A stretch of DNA of 64,000 bases from DTPU01 sp963827855 (GTDB lineage: Bacteria; Planctomycetota; Phycisphaerae; Sedimentisphaerales; Anaerobacaceae), in contig CAWHBY010000001.1 of NCBI GenBank assembly GCA_963827855.1, forward strand, positions 1,198,560 through 1,262,559. The letters are read 5' to 3'. Of this stretch, positions 50,016 to 58,459 are shown one piece after another (position 1 is the stretch's first letter; each line of letters begins with the position of its first letter). The position numbers and the translations under genes were made by a program. Below the pieces are notes generated by a model. That model had not been told where the DNA came from, made no database searches, and worked only from the letters and a program-made list of their open reading frames with translations.

Positions 50016-50558
50016 TCACAGCATCGGATCGAGCGGCAGCTTCTCAAACGGCACGGGCTCCTGGGTCTTCATCTGATCGATGATCTTCAGGGTCTGGTCC
50101 GTGGGCTTGAAGAGCTTGGCGATGGCCAGCGTGACATCCACGATCTCGACCGAGACATCCTGGTAGGGCATCTCCCACTTCGAGACGATCGCGACGACGC
50201 CCGCCTGGCTGGCGATGGCCGGCAGTTGGTCCTTCACCTGGGCCATGATGCCCGTGACGCCTGCGGTCGAGAAGACCTGCTGGTGCAGCCGGACCTGGTG
50301 CCAGGGACCTTCCTGTTCCAGCTCCTTGGCCCGGGCCTCATTTTTGTCGGCCTTGGCCTTCTCGTACTCCTGCCTCATGGCCCGCATGGCTGCCAGTTGT
50401 TCCTCGGACCTCCCATAGGCCAGGGCCACGCATCGGGAGTCGTATGTGCCGATCTTGACGCCCGCTTTTGGCTTGGCCTGCTCCGCGGCGGGGAGGGTGG
50501 CCAGGGAAAGGGCTGCGATGGCGACAACGGCTACTGCAATGCCAGATGTACTCCTCAT
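50016..50558 (-). CDS. exported OmpH/Skp-like hypothetical protein
   Basis: 180 residues. AAGGAG lies six bases before the ATG. A signal peptide (AVAVVAIAALSLATLPAAE) is followed by 'VKIGTYDSRCVALAYGRSE', then a charged helical stretch (EYEKAKADKNEARAKELEQE) and 'AIVSKWEMPYQDVSVEIVDV'. The layout, a short beta element, long coiled helix and a beta end, recalls periplasmic Skp/OmpH chaperones, but similarity is weak. Its start overlaps the stop of the small membrane gene upstream (ATGA), so these two and the acyltransferase fusion are probably one operon. Confidence 0.65.
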   Translation of the reverse strand: MRSTSGIAVAVVAIAALSLATLPAAEQAKPKAGVKIGTYDSRCVALAYGRSEEQLAAMRAMRQEYEKAKADKNEARAKELEQEGPWHQVRLHQQVFSTAGVTGIMAQVKDQLPAIASQAGVVAIVSKWEMPYQDVSVEIVDVTLAIAKLFKPTDQTLKIIDQMKTQEPVPFEKLPLDPML

Positions 50559-50674
50559 GTCTTACTCCTTTCAATGCTGTGGTAGAGGTAGGATGCACCG
50601 ATCATCAGGCCCCCTAGGGCCACAAATGAGATGATTCGATAGACCTGTTGCGCGCTCGCCAGGAATAGCTCCAT
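50555..50674 (-). CDS. 39-residue single-pass membrane protein
   Basis: Starting at ATG 50674 it reads 'MELFLASAQQVYRIISFVAL' and continues with a hydrophobic helix (GGLMIGASYLY) and a short basic end (HSIERSKT). AGGAG sits seven bases before the ATG, the start is two bases after the stop of the acyltransferase fusion, and its stop overlaps the next start as ATGA. These three facts strongly support translation. The 'VYRIISFVALG...ASYLY' pattern resembles the last helix of DUF2339 membrane proteins. It could be a relic or a stand-alone small protein; function unknown. Confidence 0.65.
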   Translation of the reverse strand: MELFLASAQQVYRIISFVALGGLMIGASYLYHSIERSKT

Positions 50675-50676
50675 AC

Positions 50677-53600
50677 TCAGCTCCTGTCGTCCGTGAGGGT
50701 TGGCGGAGTCCCGCCGCCGGCCGAATCCGCGTGTTGTCGTGCTATTGCTTTTAGACGCTGGATATCCAGTTTTCCAGATCCGAGGACGGGGATGGAATCG
50801 ACCGGGATGAGGCTCCTGCGCCTGGGCTTCCAGAGATTCGGCAGGCCGCTGGCGGCAATGGCCTGGTAGATCCGGTCCGGACTGGCCTTGTCCGGCACGT
50901 ACAGCACTACCAGTTCCTCGCCCTTGACGGGGTCGGGGATGGCCGTCACGGCCACGGCACGGTCTGTCGTACCCACCGCAGAGGCGCAGACCTCCTCCAC
51001 CTGGACGTGTGGCACCATCTCCCCACCAATCTTGCTGAAGCGGCTCAGACGATCCACGATGAAGAGGAAGCCATCCTCATCTATCGTCGCGATGTCACCG
51101 GTGTTGTACCATCCATCCTGGATGGCGGCGGCCGTCATGGCCGGGGCGTCCAGGTAACCCAGGGTGACGTTGGGCCCCTTGATCCAGAGAAGCCCTCGCT
51201 CGCCCGGGGCCAGGACGTGGCCGGTCTCGGGATCCGTCACCTTCACGGCGATTCCCGGCAAGGCCTGGCCTACTGAGCCCGGCTTGGTCCCGACCTGACG
51301 CACGCCGTCGATCTCCACCGCGGGGAGGTTGATGGAGATCACCGGGCTGGTCTCCGTGGCGCCGTAGCCTTCGTGGGGCCGAACGCCGAACCGTTGCTCG
51401 AACCGGTCGGCCAGATCCATCGGCAGCTTCTCCGCGCCGACAATGACGTCGCGAAGGCTGGCCATGTCCTGGGGCTCGGCCCTGCGTAGGTACACCTGCA
51501 GGAAGGTAGGTGCGGCCATCAGAAGTGTGCAGCGGTCCCTGCGGATGCAGCCCGCCACGGCCTTGCCATCCAGGGGATCAGGTATGAAGCTGACGGCCGC
51601 GCCATGCATCAGCGGGAACCAAAGGCCCACGGTCAGTCCGAAGCAGTGGAACATGGGCAGGAGCCCGCAGAACCGGTCCTGTGGGGCAATCCGGAAGACC
51701 ATGCGCATCTGCTCCAGGTTGGACGCGATGTTGTGGTGGCTAAGCATCACGGCCTTGGCCTGTCCGGTGCTTCCTGAAGACAGGAGGACGGCTGTCACGT
51801 CGGTGCCCAGAAGACCCTTGCTGTGGCACAGCCACCGCCAGGGCCAGAGCCTGGCTTTGGACCAGGCCAGGGCCTTGTCCAATCGACCGATTGAGCCGAG
51901 CAGGTCCTCCATGAAGAGGTAGTTGGCTTCCGAAGGATCCATGCCCAGCTTTCCGATGAAGGCCCGCGAGGTGATGACGTGTTGCACCTGGCACTGGCGA
52001 AGGGCCGCCTGGCGGCTCTGCGCAGAGGCGGTGTAGTTGAGGTTTACCGAGACCGTGCGGAGCAGGGACAGGGCCACGTGGGTCACGGCCGCAGCCACGG
52101 AAGGAGGAAGCAGGACGCCGATGCGGGGCGCAGAGGCGGTCTTGTCCGCGATCCGCTTAGCCAGCAGCGATGCCGCCGTTAGGGTCTGGCCATAGGTCAG
52201 GCGTCTGCCCGTGACGTCGCTGACGCATGGCCTGTGCCAGTACCTTCGCGCGGTCCGTATGAACTGACCTCCCAGCGGCCTGCGGGTCGATGCCTGGTCG
52301 TTGAAGAAGTCTGTGGACAACTCACAGACCCGCTGTCGGACCTCCCAGGCCCGCGAGGTGGCGGGCATGGGTCTGCCGATATGGACCGAGATCGGATAGG
52401 GGATTCGCCTGGGCACGCCGCCAATTCGACCGCGTGAGTAACTGAAGATACTGCCCCAGGCTCCGCCGATGTAGACCGGGATGAGGGGATAATCACTGCC
52501 CTTGAGGATGCGCTCCAGCCCGCCGCGAAAGCCCTGGATCATGCCGTTCCGCGTGATCCCACCTTCGGGGAAGATGCAGACCAACTGGCCTTCGTCCAGG
52601 GCCTGGCGGGCCTGACGCAGGGATTGGATGATCTGCTTGGGCGGATCCTTGGACGAGATGAGGACCACCCGCATGAGCCGAAAGAGGGGGCGAACCGCGC
52701 TCTTCTCGAACTGCTCGCGGGACATGATGAAGCGTATCCTCCGCTGCTGGGTTGCTCCCAGGACAAAGGCGTCGAGCCACCCCACGTGATTGGCGGCCAA
52801 CAGGGCGGGTCCTTCTGCGGGGACGTTCTCTCCACCCTTGACCTTGATTCGATAGAACGACCGGACCAGGACCACGATGACAAACCGCACGAAGAAGTCC
52901 GGCAGCCTCCAGAGTGTCACCATGGCCAGTAGCAGGGTGAGGATGCCGGCAGAGACAAACACCCCTGTGCTGGACACCCCAGACCAGGTCAGGACCCATG
53001 CCAAGCCTAAAGAAACCGTGGCCCCCACCCAATCGAGGAACCTGGATGCGCCCAGGACCTGGCCTCGTATGGGTTGGGGACTCAACCATTGGATCAGGGC
53101 TGAGACCGGCACGATGAACAGACCGCCACTCATGCCCATCAGCATGATACAGAAGAAAGCGCCCGTCACGTGCCCGTGCGGCACCACGGCCAGGGCTAAC
53201 GAGGTGGCGAACAGGCCTATGGCCCCGACCGGGATGAGGCCAGCCTCCACAGAGCGAGCGGAAAGGTGTCCCGCCAGATACGATCCGACGGCGATCCCTA
53301 TGGCAGTGACCAGCCACAGGTACCCGCTCTGATCGGCGCTCAGATCCAGGTGTCGGGTGCCGTAGGGTACCAGGTTAACCAAGAACAGGCCTGCCAGGAG
53401 GTTGAAGTATCCGGAGGCGAGCACGGCCAGACTCAGGTCGCGGTCCTTTCGGATCACGGCGATCGGGTCCCTCAGGCCGCTCCACGAGAGGATGGACCCT
53501 TCACAGGCCCCTTTGGGGGTGCGACGGATCAGAAGACTGGCAATGAACCCAGCGGCTGCGACCGCCACACAGGTGCCAGCGGCCATGGCATAGTAAGTGG

Positions 53601-54129
53601 TAGCGGCCATGGTGTCGTGACGTTTGAATCCCCCTGCAAGCAACGTGGCCCCAACCGTGCCCAACACACCGGCCAGGTAGGTCAGTCCAGTGTTGATCCC
53701 GTTGGCCCTGCTCAGGTTCTGGTGCCCGACCAGCTCTGGGATAATGCCATACTTGCTTGGACCGAAGAATGCGCTCTGGGCGCAGGTCAGGAACAGCGCG
53801 GCGTAGAGGCCGAAGGGATACCCGACAGCAAAGGCCACAACGCCTCCCAGCATGATCAGGACGTCCGCCCCGGAGGCGAGCACGAGCATGTCACGCTTGG
53901 CGTAGCGGTCCGCAAGACGGCCGGCCATGGGCGTGAAGAGCAGGAAGGGAAGCGTATACACGGCCTGTATCGCCTGGCTGATTGCCTCACTCTTCTCTGC
54001 TCCCAGCGTGCCTATGAGGAAGCAGAGCGCCAGCAAGCGAAGCAGGTTGTCGTTCAGTCCACCCAGGAACTGTGTCGCCGTGAACCAGGCGAAGGATCGA
54101 TCCAGTCGATCTTGGTCTCTCGCTCCCAT
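50677..54129 (-). CDS. LplT-PlsC-acyl-ACP synthetase trifunctional fusion (Aas-type)
   Basis: 1150 residues with AGGAG six bases before the ATG. Residues about 1-415 are a major-facilitator transporter (LplT-like lysophospholipid flippase; 'FLGGLNDNLLRLLALCF'). Residues about 425-600 are a PlsC acyltransferase with the H-x4-D motif in 'LLAANHVGWLDAFVLG' and 'CIFPEGGITRNGM'. Residues about 640-1130 are an acyl-activating enzyme with the P-loop 'VLLSSGSTGQAKAVMLSH', 'YGATETSPVISIN', 'YNTGDIATIDEDGFLFIVD' and the C-terminal lysine in 'VLGSGKLDIQRLK'. Together they would bring lysophospholipid across the inner membrane and re-acylate it with activated fatty acid. It is intact. Confidence 0.9.
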   Translation of the reverse strand: MGARDQDRLDRSFAWFTATQFLGGLNDNLLRLLALCFLIGTLGAEKSEAISQAIQAVYTLPFLLFTPMAGRLADRYAKRDMLVLASGADVLIMLGGVVAFAVGYPFGLYAALFLTCAQSAFFGPSKYGIIPELVGHQNLSRANGINTGLTYLAGVLGTVGATLLAGGFKRHDTMAATTYYAMAAGTCVAVAAAGFIASLLIRRTPKGACEGSILSWSGLRDPIAVIRKDRDLSLAVLASGYFNLLAGLFLVNLVPYGTRHLDLSADQSGYLWLVTAIGIAVGSYLAGHLSARSVEAGLIPVGAIGLFATSLALAVVPHGHVTGAFFCIMLMGMSGGLFIVPVSALIQWLSPQPIRGQVLGASRFLDWVGATVSLGLAWVLTWSGVSSTGVFVSAGILTLLLAMVTLWRLPDFFVRFVIVVLVRSFYRIKVKGGENVPAEGPALLAANHVGWLDAFVLGATQQRRIRFIMSREQFEKSAVRPLFRLMRVVLISSKDPPKQIIQSLRQARQALDEGQLVCIFPEGGITRNGMIQGFRGGLERILKGSDYPLIPVYIGGAWGSIFSYSRGRIGGVPRRIPYPISVHIGRPMPATSRAWEVRQRVCELSTDFFNDQASTRRPLGGQFIRTARRYWHRPCVSDVTGRRLTYGQTLTAASLLAKRIADKTASAPRIGVLLPPSVAAAVTHVALSLLRTVSVNLNYTASAQSRQAALRQCQVQHVITSRAFIGKLGMDPSEANYLFMEDLLGSIGRLDKALAWSKARLWPWRWLCHSKGLLGTDVTAVLLSSGSTGQAKAVMLSHHNIASNLEQMRMVFRIAPQDRFCGLLPMFHCFGLTVGLWFPLMHGAAVSFIPDPLDGKAVAGCIRRDRCTLLMAAPTFLQVYLRRAEPQDMASLRDVIVGAEKLPMDLADRFEQRFGVRPHEGYGATETSPVISINLPAVEIDGVRQVGTKPGSVGQALPGIAVKVTDPETGHVLAPGERGLLWIKGPNVTLGYLDAPAMTAAAIQDGWYNTGDIATIDEDGFLFIVDRLSRFSKIGGEMVPHVQVEEVCASAVGTTDRAVAVTAIPDPVKGEELVVLYVPDKASPDRIYQAIAASGLPNLWKPRRRSLIPVDSIPVLGSGKLDIQRLKAIARQHADSAGGGTPPTLTDDRS

Positions 54130-54138
54130 ACAGGTCTC

Positions 54139-54225
54139 CTAGCCTCGGACCTCGTCAAGTCGTATGGGGAGGATAGCCAGGGAGGCTTCTGTTCCCTTGG
54201 ATTTCATCAACAAGCATGACTCCAT
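54139..54225 (-). CDS. possible 28-residue leader peptide upstream of the Aas-type gene
   Basis: ATG 54225 has a strong AAAGGAG seven bases upstream and encodes 'MESCLLMKSKGTEASLAILP' plus eight residues. Its stop TAG is the start of the AGGAG that serves the acyltransferase fusion 10 bases further on. The arrangement suits translational coupling, but the peptide has no recognisable feature, so this is tentative. Confidence 0.35.
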   Translation of the reverse strand: MESCLLMKSKGTEASLAILPIRLDEVRG

Positions 54226-54378
54226 GAGAATACTCCTTTCGAAGGTGGCTGTCCACGTTGCCGGCATCCAAGAGACCGGTTCTTCCTTGGCGGTTGCCTT
54301 TCAGCCAAGGTTCCACGACAAGTACGGAGATAGCAACGGCCGTTCCTGAAAGTCCTTCAGAACTGCAAACAACTACAG

Positions 54379-55956
54379 ATGAATGAATTAAGGCCTATGG
54401 GGTACACGAAACAGATCCATGGACAAGAAGAACTCGTGACATTTTGTGACCAGTACGTGTACAATCAATGTATGGGTATGGTGAGGCTGAAACCCGATGA
54501 CAGGCAGTTCCTGGCACTGGTCTCGGAGGCGGCATTTGCCAACCCTTTCAGCCTACGAAGGGCCGAGTTGGACCGCCGGATCCTGGGGGGGCGAGGCCAA
54601 GGCCAGTGGCCCGACATCGTGCCTGATGTGATCGAACAGGTTCGGTCACGACTGAGGTCTCTGGAGCAGGGGGGGCTATCTCGCATACAAGACTTCCCCG
54701 AACCAGACCAGATCCTGATGGCCACCGTCTTGCTCTTTGAGATCTTCCACAAGTACAGCTCCGCATTCTGCGACCTGATCTCTGAGCAGGTCCGCGAGGG
54801 CGACGCTTCGGTCAAGGTAGGCTTCGCGAGGGAGGCCCTCAGCGACCTCCGCAGACGCGGCCTCGATGACGCGGTCGGTTTGAGGTGTTTTGCCCTGCTG
54901 TACCAGCTTCGACGGGCATTCTATTTCATCAACCAGGGACTGGTGGGGCAGTGTTCCTGTATGAGACGCCTGAGGGAGGGCTTGTGGAATACGCTCTTCA
55001 CTCATGACATCCACCTGTACGGCCAGACCTTGTGGAACCGCATGGAGGACTTCTCGATCATGCTGCTGGGGCCGACCGGTGCGGGCAAGGGCGCTGCTGC
55101 AGCGGCCTTAGGGCACAGTGGATTCATCCCGTTCGATGGCAAGAAGGGGGCCTTCAGCCGCAGCTTCATGGAGACGTTTGTCTCAGTGAATCTGTCGCAG
55201 TACGCACAGAGTCTGCTCGAGTCTGAGCTGTTCGGCCACGTCAAAGGGGCGTTCACCGGCGCAGTGGCGTCGCGCCAAGGGCTCCTGTCTCAGTGCGGCC
55301 CGCACGGAGTCATCTTCCTGGATGAGGTCGGGGACATCGGCCCCGCCGTCCAGATCAAGCTCCTCAAGGTCCTTGAGGAGCGGCAGTTCACCGAGGTAGG
55401 GGGGCACGAGGTCCGGCGATTCGAAGGCCGGGTCATTGCCGCGACCCACCGGGACCTGGGCTCCCTTCGCAGGGGGGGTGGTTTCAGGGACGACTTTTAC
55501 TACCGCCTCTGCAGTGACTGCATTGAGGTCCCCGGCTTGCACCAGCGGATCCAGGAAGACCCCAGGGAGCTGGACCTGCTGATCAGCCATACGGTCCGGC
55601 GGCTGATCGGCCAGGACCACAGCCAGCTCTGTGCGGACGTCCGCGAGGTGATCGACCGTCGCCTTGGGCCCGACTACCCCTGGCCGGGCAACGTCCGCGA
55701 GCTTGCCCAGTGCGCCCGCCGTGTGATCCTCAAGCGGGACTATGAATCCAACGTCTGTGCGGCGGAGCCAGTCAGGGGCCCGGACCTCCTGGTCGATCAA
55801 ATGCGGACGGGTTCTCTACGCAGCGAAGAACTGCTCGCGCGGTATTGCCGGATGCTCTACGATCGGTTCGGCACCTACGAAGAGGTGGCCCGCAGGCTAG
55901 ACCTGGACCGCCGCACGGTCAAACGCTACCTCACCTCAACTGGGGTCAGCCCTTGA
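54379..55956 (+). CDS. sigma-54-dependent transcriptional activator with unrecognised N-terminal domain
   Basis: 525 residues. Residues about 1-220 are a helical domain I cannot assign. The AAA+ domain has Walker A 'LLGPTGAGKGAAAAAL' (GAGKG where most have GTGKE), the sigma-54 contact loop 'GHVKGAFTGAVASRQG', Walker B 'GVIFLDEVGDIG' and 'RVIAATHRDL', then 'YPWPGNVRELAQCARRV'. The C-terminal helix-turn-helix is 'YEEVARRLDLDRRTVKRYL'. It activates sigma-54 promoters; the signal is unknown and there is no receiver domain. The last codons (TGVSP) and stop lie in an inverted repeat. Confidence 0.87.
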   Translation: MNELRPMGYTKQIHGQEELVTFCDQYVYNQCMGMVRLKPDDRQFLALVSEAAFANPFSLRRAELDRRILGGRGQGQWPDIVPDVIEQVRSRLRSLEQGGLSRIQDFPEPDQILMATVLLFEIFHKYSSAFCDLISEQVREGDASVKVGFAREALSDLRRRGLDDAVGLRCFALLYQLRRAFYFINQGLVGQCSCMRRLREGLWNTLFTHDIHLYGQTLWNRMEDFSIMLLGPTGAGKGAAAAALGHSGFIPFDGKKGAFSRSFMETFVSVNLSQYAQSLLESELFGHVKGAFTGAVASRQGLLSQCGPHGVIFLDEVGDIGPAVQIKLLKVLEERQFTEVGGHEVRRFEGRVIAATHRDLGSLRRGGGFRDDFYYRLCSDCIEVPGLHQRIQEDPRELDLLISHTVRRLIGQDHSQLCADVREVIDRRLGPDYPWPGNVRELAQCARRVILKRDYESNVCAAEPVRGPDLLVDQMRTGSLRSEELLARYCRMLYDRFGTYEEVARRLDLDRRTVKRYLTSTGVSP

Positions 55957-56004
55957 AATAGTAAATAACTGACGCTAAGTGCTAATTCCAGGGCTGACCC
56001 CAGT
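55939..56004. repeat. 66-base element with perfect 15-bp terminal inverted repeats
   Basis: Left arm ACTGGGGTCAGCCCT (55939-55953) and right arm AGGGCTGACCCCAGT (55990-56004) pair perfectly around a 36-base A/T-richer centre. The left arm supplies the last codons and stop of the sigma-54 activator. It may be a small mobile (MITE/REP-like) element or a terminator hairpin. Confidence 0.7.
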
Positions 56005-56258
56005 AGACTCATTGGACTGCGACGCCCGGGGACTGCTCGCCCCGGACTTGAGCCCAGGGGACTTGGAATTGAGGCGACAGGCGGTATAATCGTCAGAAAG
56101 GGCGGCCGCGGCGCCGGATCTGGATAGAGGGTTGCCGGGAAGTCCGGGTTCCGCGCGAACCGCCGATGTCCGTGGCCCGTATTGTAGATCAAGGCCCTTG
56201 GGGTGTGACGGCGGCTGCACGCCGGACCCGGGGAATGGTAGAGCAGTGGAGAACCGCT
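56005..56258. other. spacer and 5' region of the cysteine-rich gene
   Basis: Holds a promoter (listed separately) and a short GC hairpin near 56028-56045 (CCGGGG ... CCCCGG). The remaining about 160 bases before the start are an untranslated leader with no recognised motif. Confidence 0.45.
56063..56090 (+). promoter_or_regulatory. sigma-70-type promoter for the cysteine-rich gene
   Basis: TTGGAA (56063-56068), 16-base spacer, TATAAT (56085-56090). The perfect -10 stands out in GC-rich DNA. It implies an untranslated leader of about 160 bases. Confidence 0.6.
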
Positions 56259-56600
56259 ATGAAGATGTCCAAGATCGTAGTCCTCGCTCTGATTGCTGTC
56301 GCGGTCCTGGCCGCAGGATCGGTGTTGGTGGCCGGATACGTCGAGAAGCCAAGCCCGGTCGCGAAGGCCACCTGCGGCGGCGACTGTGACAACTGTCCCG
56401 CCCAGTGCGATGAGGGATGTTGCGATGAAGGCCAGTGCTGCTGCGCCGACCAGGCCAAGACCTGTTGCGCGGATTCCTCGAAGGCTGCGTGCGGCGGCCA
56501 GTCCAAGGGCTGCTGCCAGGAAGAGGCCCCCGCGGCCCAGGCCGAGGCACAAGGTTGCGGCGGATGTCCCATGATGTCCGGCTGCGCAGGCGGACAGTAG
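56259..56600 (+). CDS. small exported cysteine-rich protein, possible metal binder
   Basis: 113 residues from ATG 56259 (GGAG eight bases upstream). 'MSKIVVLALIAVAVLAAGSV' is a signal peptide or anchor. The mature part has about 17 cysteines in some 75 residues, in clusters such as 'CGGDCDNCPAQCDEGCC', 'QCCCADQAKTCC' and 'GCGGCPMMSGCAGG'. This density resembles metallothionein-like or other metal-binding proteins, although exported metallothioneins are unusual. No family was recognised. It has its own good promoter and stands alone. Confidence 0.7.
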   Translation: MKMSKIVVLALIAVAVLAAGSVLVAGYVEKPSPVAKATCGGDCDNCPAQCDEGCCDEGQCCCADQAKTCCADSSKAACGGQSKGCCQEEAPAAQAEAQGCGGCPMMSGCAGGQ

Positions 56601-56736
56601 CGCCAGGCCCGAGTCTTGGCACAAGGCTGCTCAGGGTCCTTCGATTGCGTCGCGGAACGGGGAAACGCAGGGCTTTCGGCTCTCGGCTGATGGCCGTCTT
56701 TCTTCTTCTGGGTTCGGCGTTCTGAGTTCTGTTGTT

Positions 56737-57982
56737 TCAGTTCACGACCTGCTTGAAGCTGGAAGGTGAGAGTTTCATGCCTGCAACGTAGGTGTAGCCC
56801 TGGGGTGGGTTGGACACCAGGCTGCTGTCGTGGATGATCCGGCTCGCGTCCGTGCAGGTCACGGTCCCTGTGCACAGCAGTGCCCCTTTGATGCAGCTTG
56901 TCAGCTTGAGCTGCGTGTTCCCTATCACGTGGACGAGTCCCCGGATCTCATTGGGATACGTGTCGTAGTAGTCCGAGTCAGAGTAGCCCTCGTAGGGGAC
57001 GCCCCACGGATTGAAGTTCTTGTACAGATACCACTCATCCAGCACGGTGCTGCAACTGGTGAGTTTCACCTCCAGATTGCCCCGCACGATCAGGGCTGGG
57101 TAGTCCGTGCGATAGGGCTGCAAGAACACCGCCGTGTCCACCGTGAGCGTGTGGTTGACGCAATCGACGATGAGGGTGCCAAGCATTCGCGAGTTTCTGA
57201 TGGTGATGTCTCTGCCGCCTGTGTTGATGTAATACACGCCGTCTGGATTGGCGCTGCCTGTGGGATTGCGGCCCGGACCCAGGGCCTGGCCGTCGATGAT
57301 CGCGTAGTAGGGGATCGCAGTGGCCTTGGCCACGTATCGGGTGATCACGGTGCTGTCTGGAAACGGTGTGGCAGCCGCCGGCGTGGTCAGGGTGCCGGTG
57401 ATGGTCCCTGCGTGATACACGGTTGCAGCCTTGGCGTCCCCGTCGATCCATCCATCGTTGTTCAACTGGCCGTCGGTCGACAGAGGTCCCCCGACCAGGG
57501 TGACCTGCTTGCCGGCCAGGACGGTGACATTGCCTGCTGCGCACAGGCAGCAAGACAGGGCGGCCAAGGGCCGTACGTCTGCCACGAGGACAGCCTGCGT
57601 CCTGTGGCTGCATAGACCGCAGGTCCCGATGCCTGTGAGGGTCACTGACTCGGCGGGATCGTCGGTCAGACTGCCGTCCTCCGGATCCGCCACCTGCACA
57701 CTCAGGGTGCCGCGACCCAGGGGTTTGTTCGTGCCCCAGAGGCCGTTGCTGTGGGTGGTTCGCCAGTTGGGGTCCTGGCTGATCAGGAGCATGCCCAGGG
57801 CCGCAGCCGACTGGCGCAGTCCGCGCAACCACCCCATCGGCGTAGACCTGACTCGTCCGGCCTTGCACCCGAACTGCATACAAGGAGGCCAGTCCGAGGA
57901 TGCTCACGATCGCCGTACAGGACAGGACGATCAGGTACACGGTTCCGGTCCGCCTGCGTCGTATGTCTCGGGAGGTACGCAT
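56737..57982 (-). CDS. PilX/GspK-like minor pilin component (frameshifted)
   Basis: ATG 57982 gives a basic N-terminus and one hydrophobic helix (GTVYLIVLSCTAIVSILGLA) without the Glu at position 5 of ordinary pilins, as in PilX/GspK proteins. Near 57815 one extra base shifts the frame. The second frame carries 'SAAALGMLLISQDPNWRT' and a long beta-rich domain to 56737. That domain contains repeated 'KLTSC' and 'GNLEVKLTSCSTVLDE' pieces suggestive of a beta-helix or solenoid. It is the last gene of the pilus operon and sits 7 bases after the PilV-like gene. Confidence 0.7.
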
Positions 57983-57989
57983 CCGTCTC

Positions 57990-58459
57990 CTATAGCTTCG
58001 CCCTGAGGGCCATTGCGGTGGCCACGGGCTGGCCTGCAGATCGCACGGTCACGGAGATCCGCTTGAGTCCGGTGTCGGTCGTTCGAACCTGGGTGATATC
58101 CAGGGGATCGATCCGATCCACGGCCACGCTCCAGGTCCAGCTCTCGAGACCCGGCAGGCTGACGCCATTGGGGTCCTTGACCTGGCCTGACCAGCTCACA
58201 TAGTCGTCCACGTCGTCGAACGGAAGGGTTTCGCCGGTCTCTGGGCCGAAGACGCCGCTGCCACTCTGCGGGTCCTCATAGGCCAGGTTCAAAATGTCTG
58301 AGAGCAGGGAGTGGGCCAGGCCCTGGCCTCGCAGGCCGCAGCCGTTTTTGAACTGCCCCAGGCGCGAGCGCCAACCGTGTTCAGAGCGGCCACCAGCATC
58401 ACCGACACGATAACCAGGGCCACCACACATTCGATCAGGGTCAGTGCCCGTCGCATCAT
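57990..58459 (-). CDS. PilV/GspI-like minor pseudopilin (frameshifted)
   Basis: ATG 58459 overlaps the upstream stop as ATGA. The start reads 'MMRRALTLIECVVALVIVS', a prepilin leader cleaved before LTLIE with Ala instead of Gly at -1. After 'WGSSKTAAA' (near 58345) the frame shifts by one and continues 'RGQGLAHSLLSDILNLAYED' and a small beta domain ending 'VATAMALRAKL'. This matches minor pseudopilins of type II secretion or type IV pili that cap the pseudopilus tip in the inner membrane and periplasm. Confidence 0.7.
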
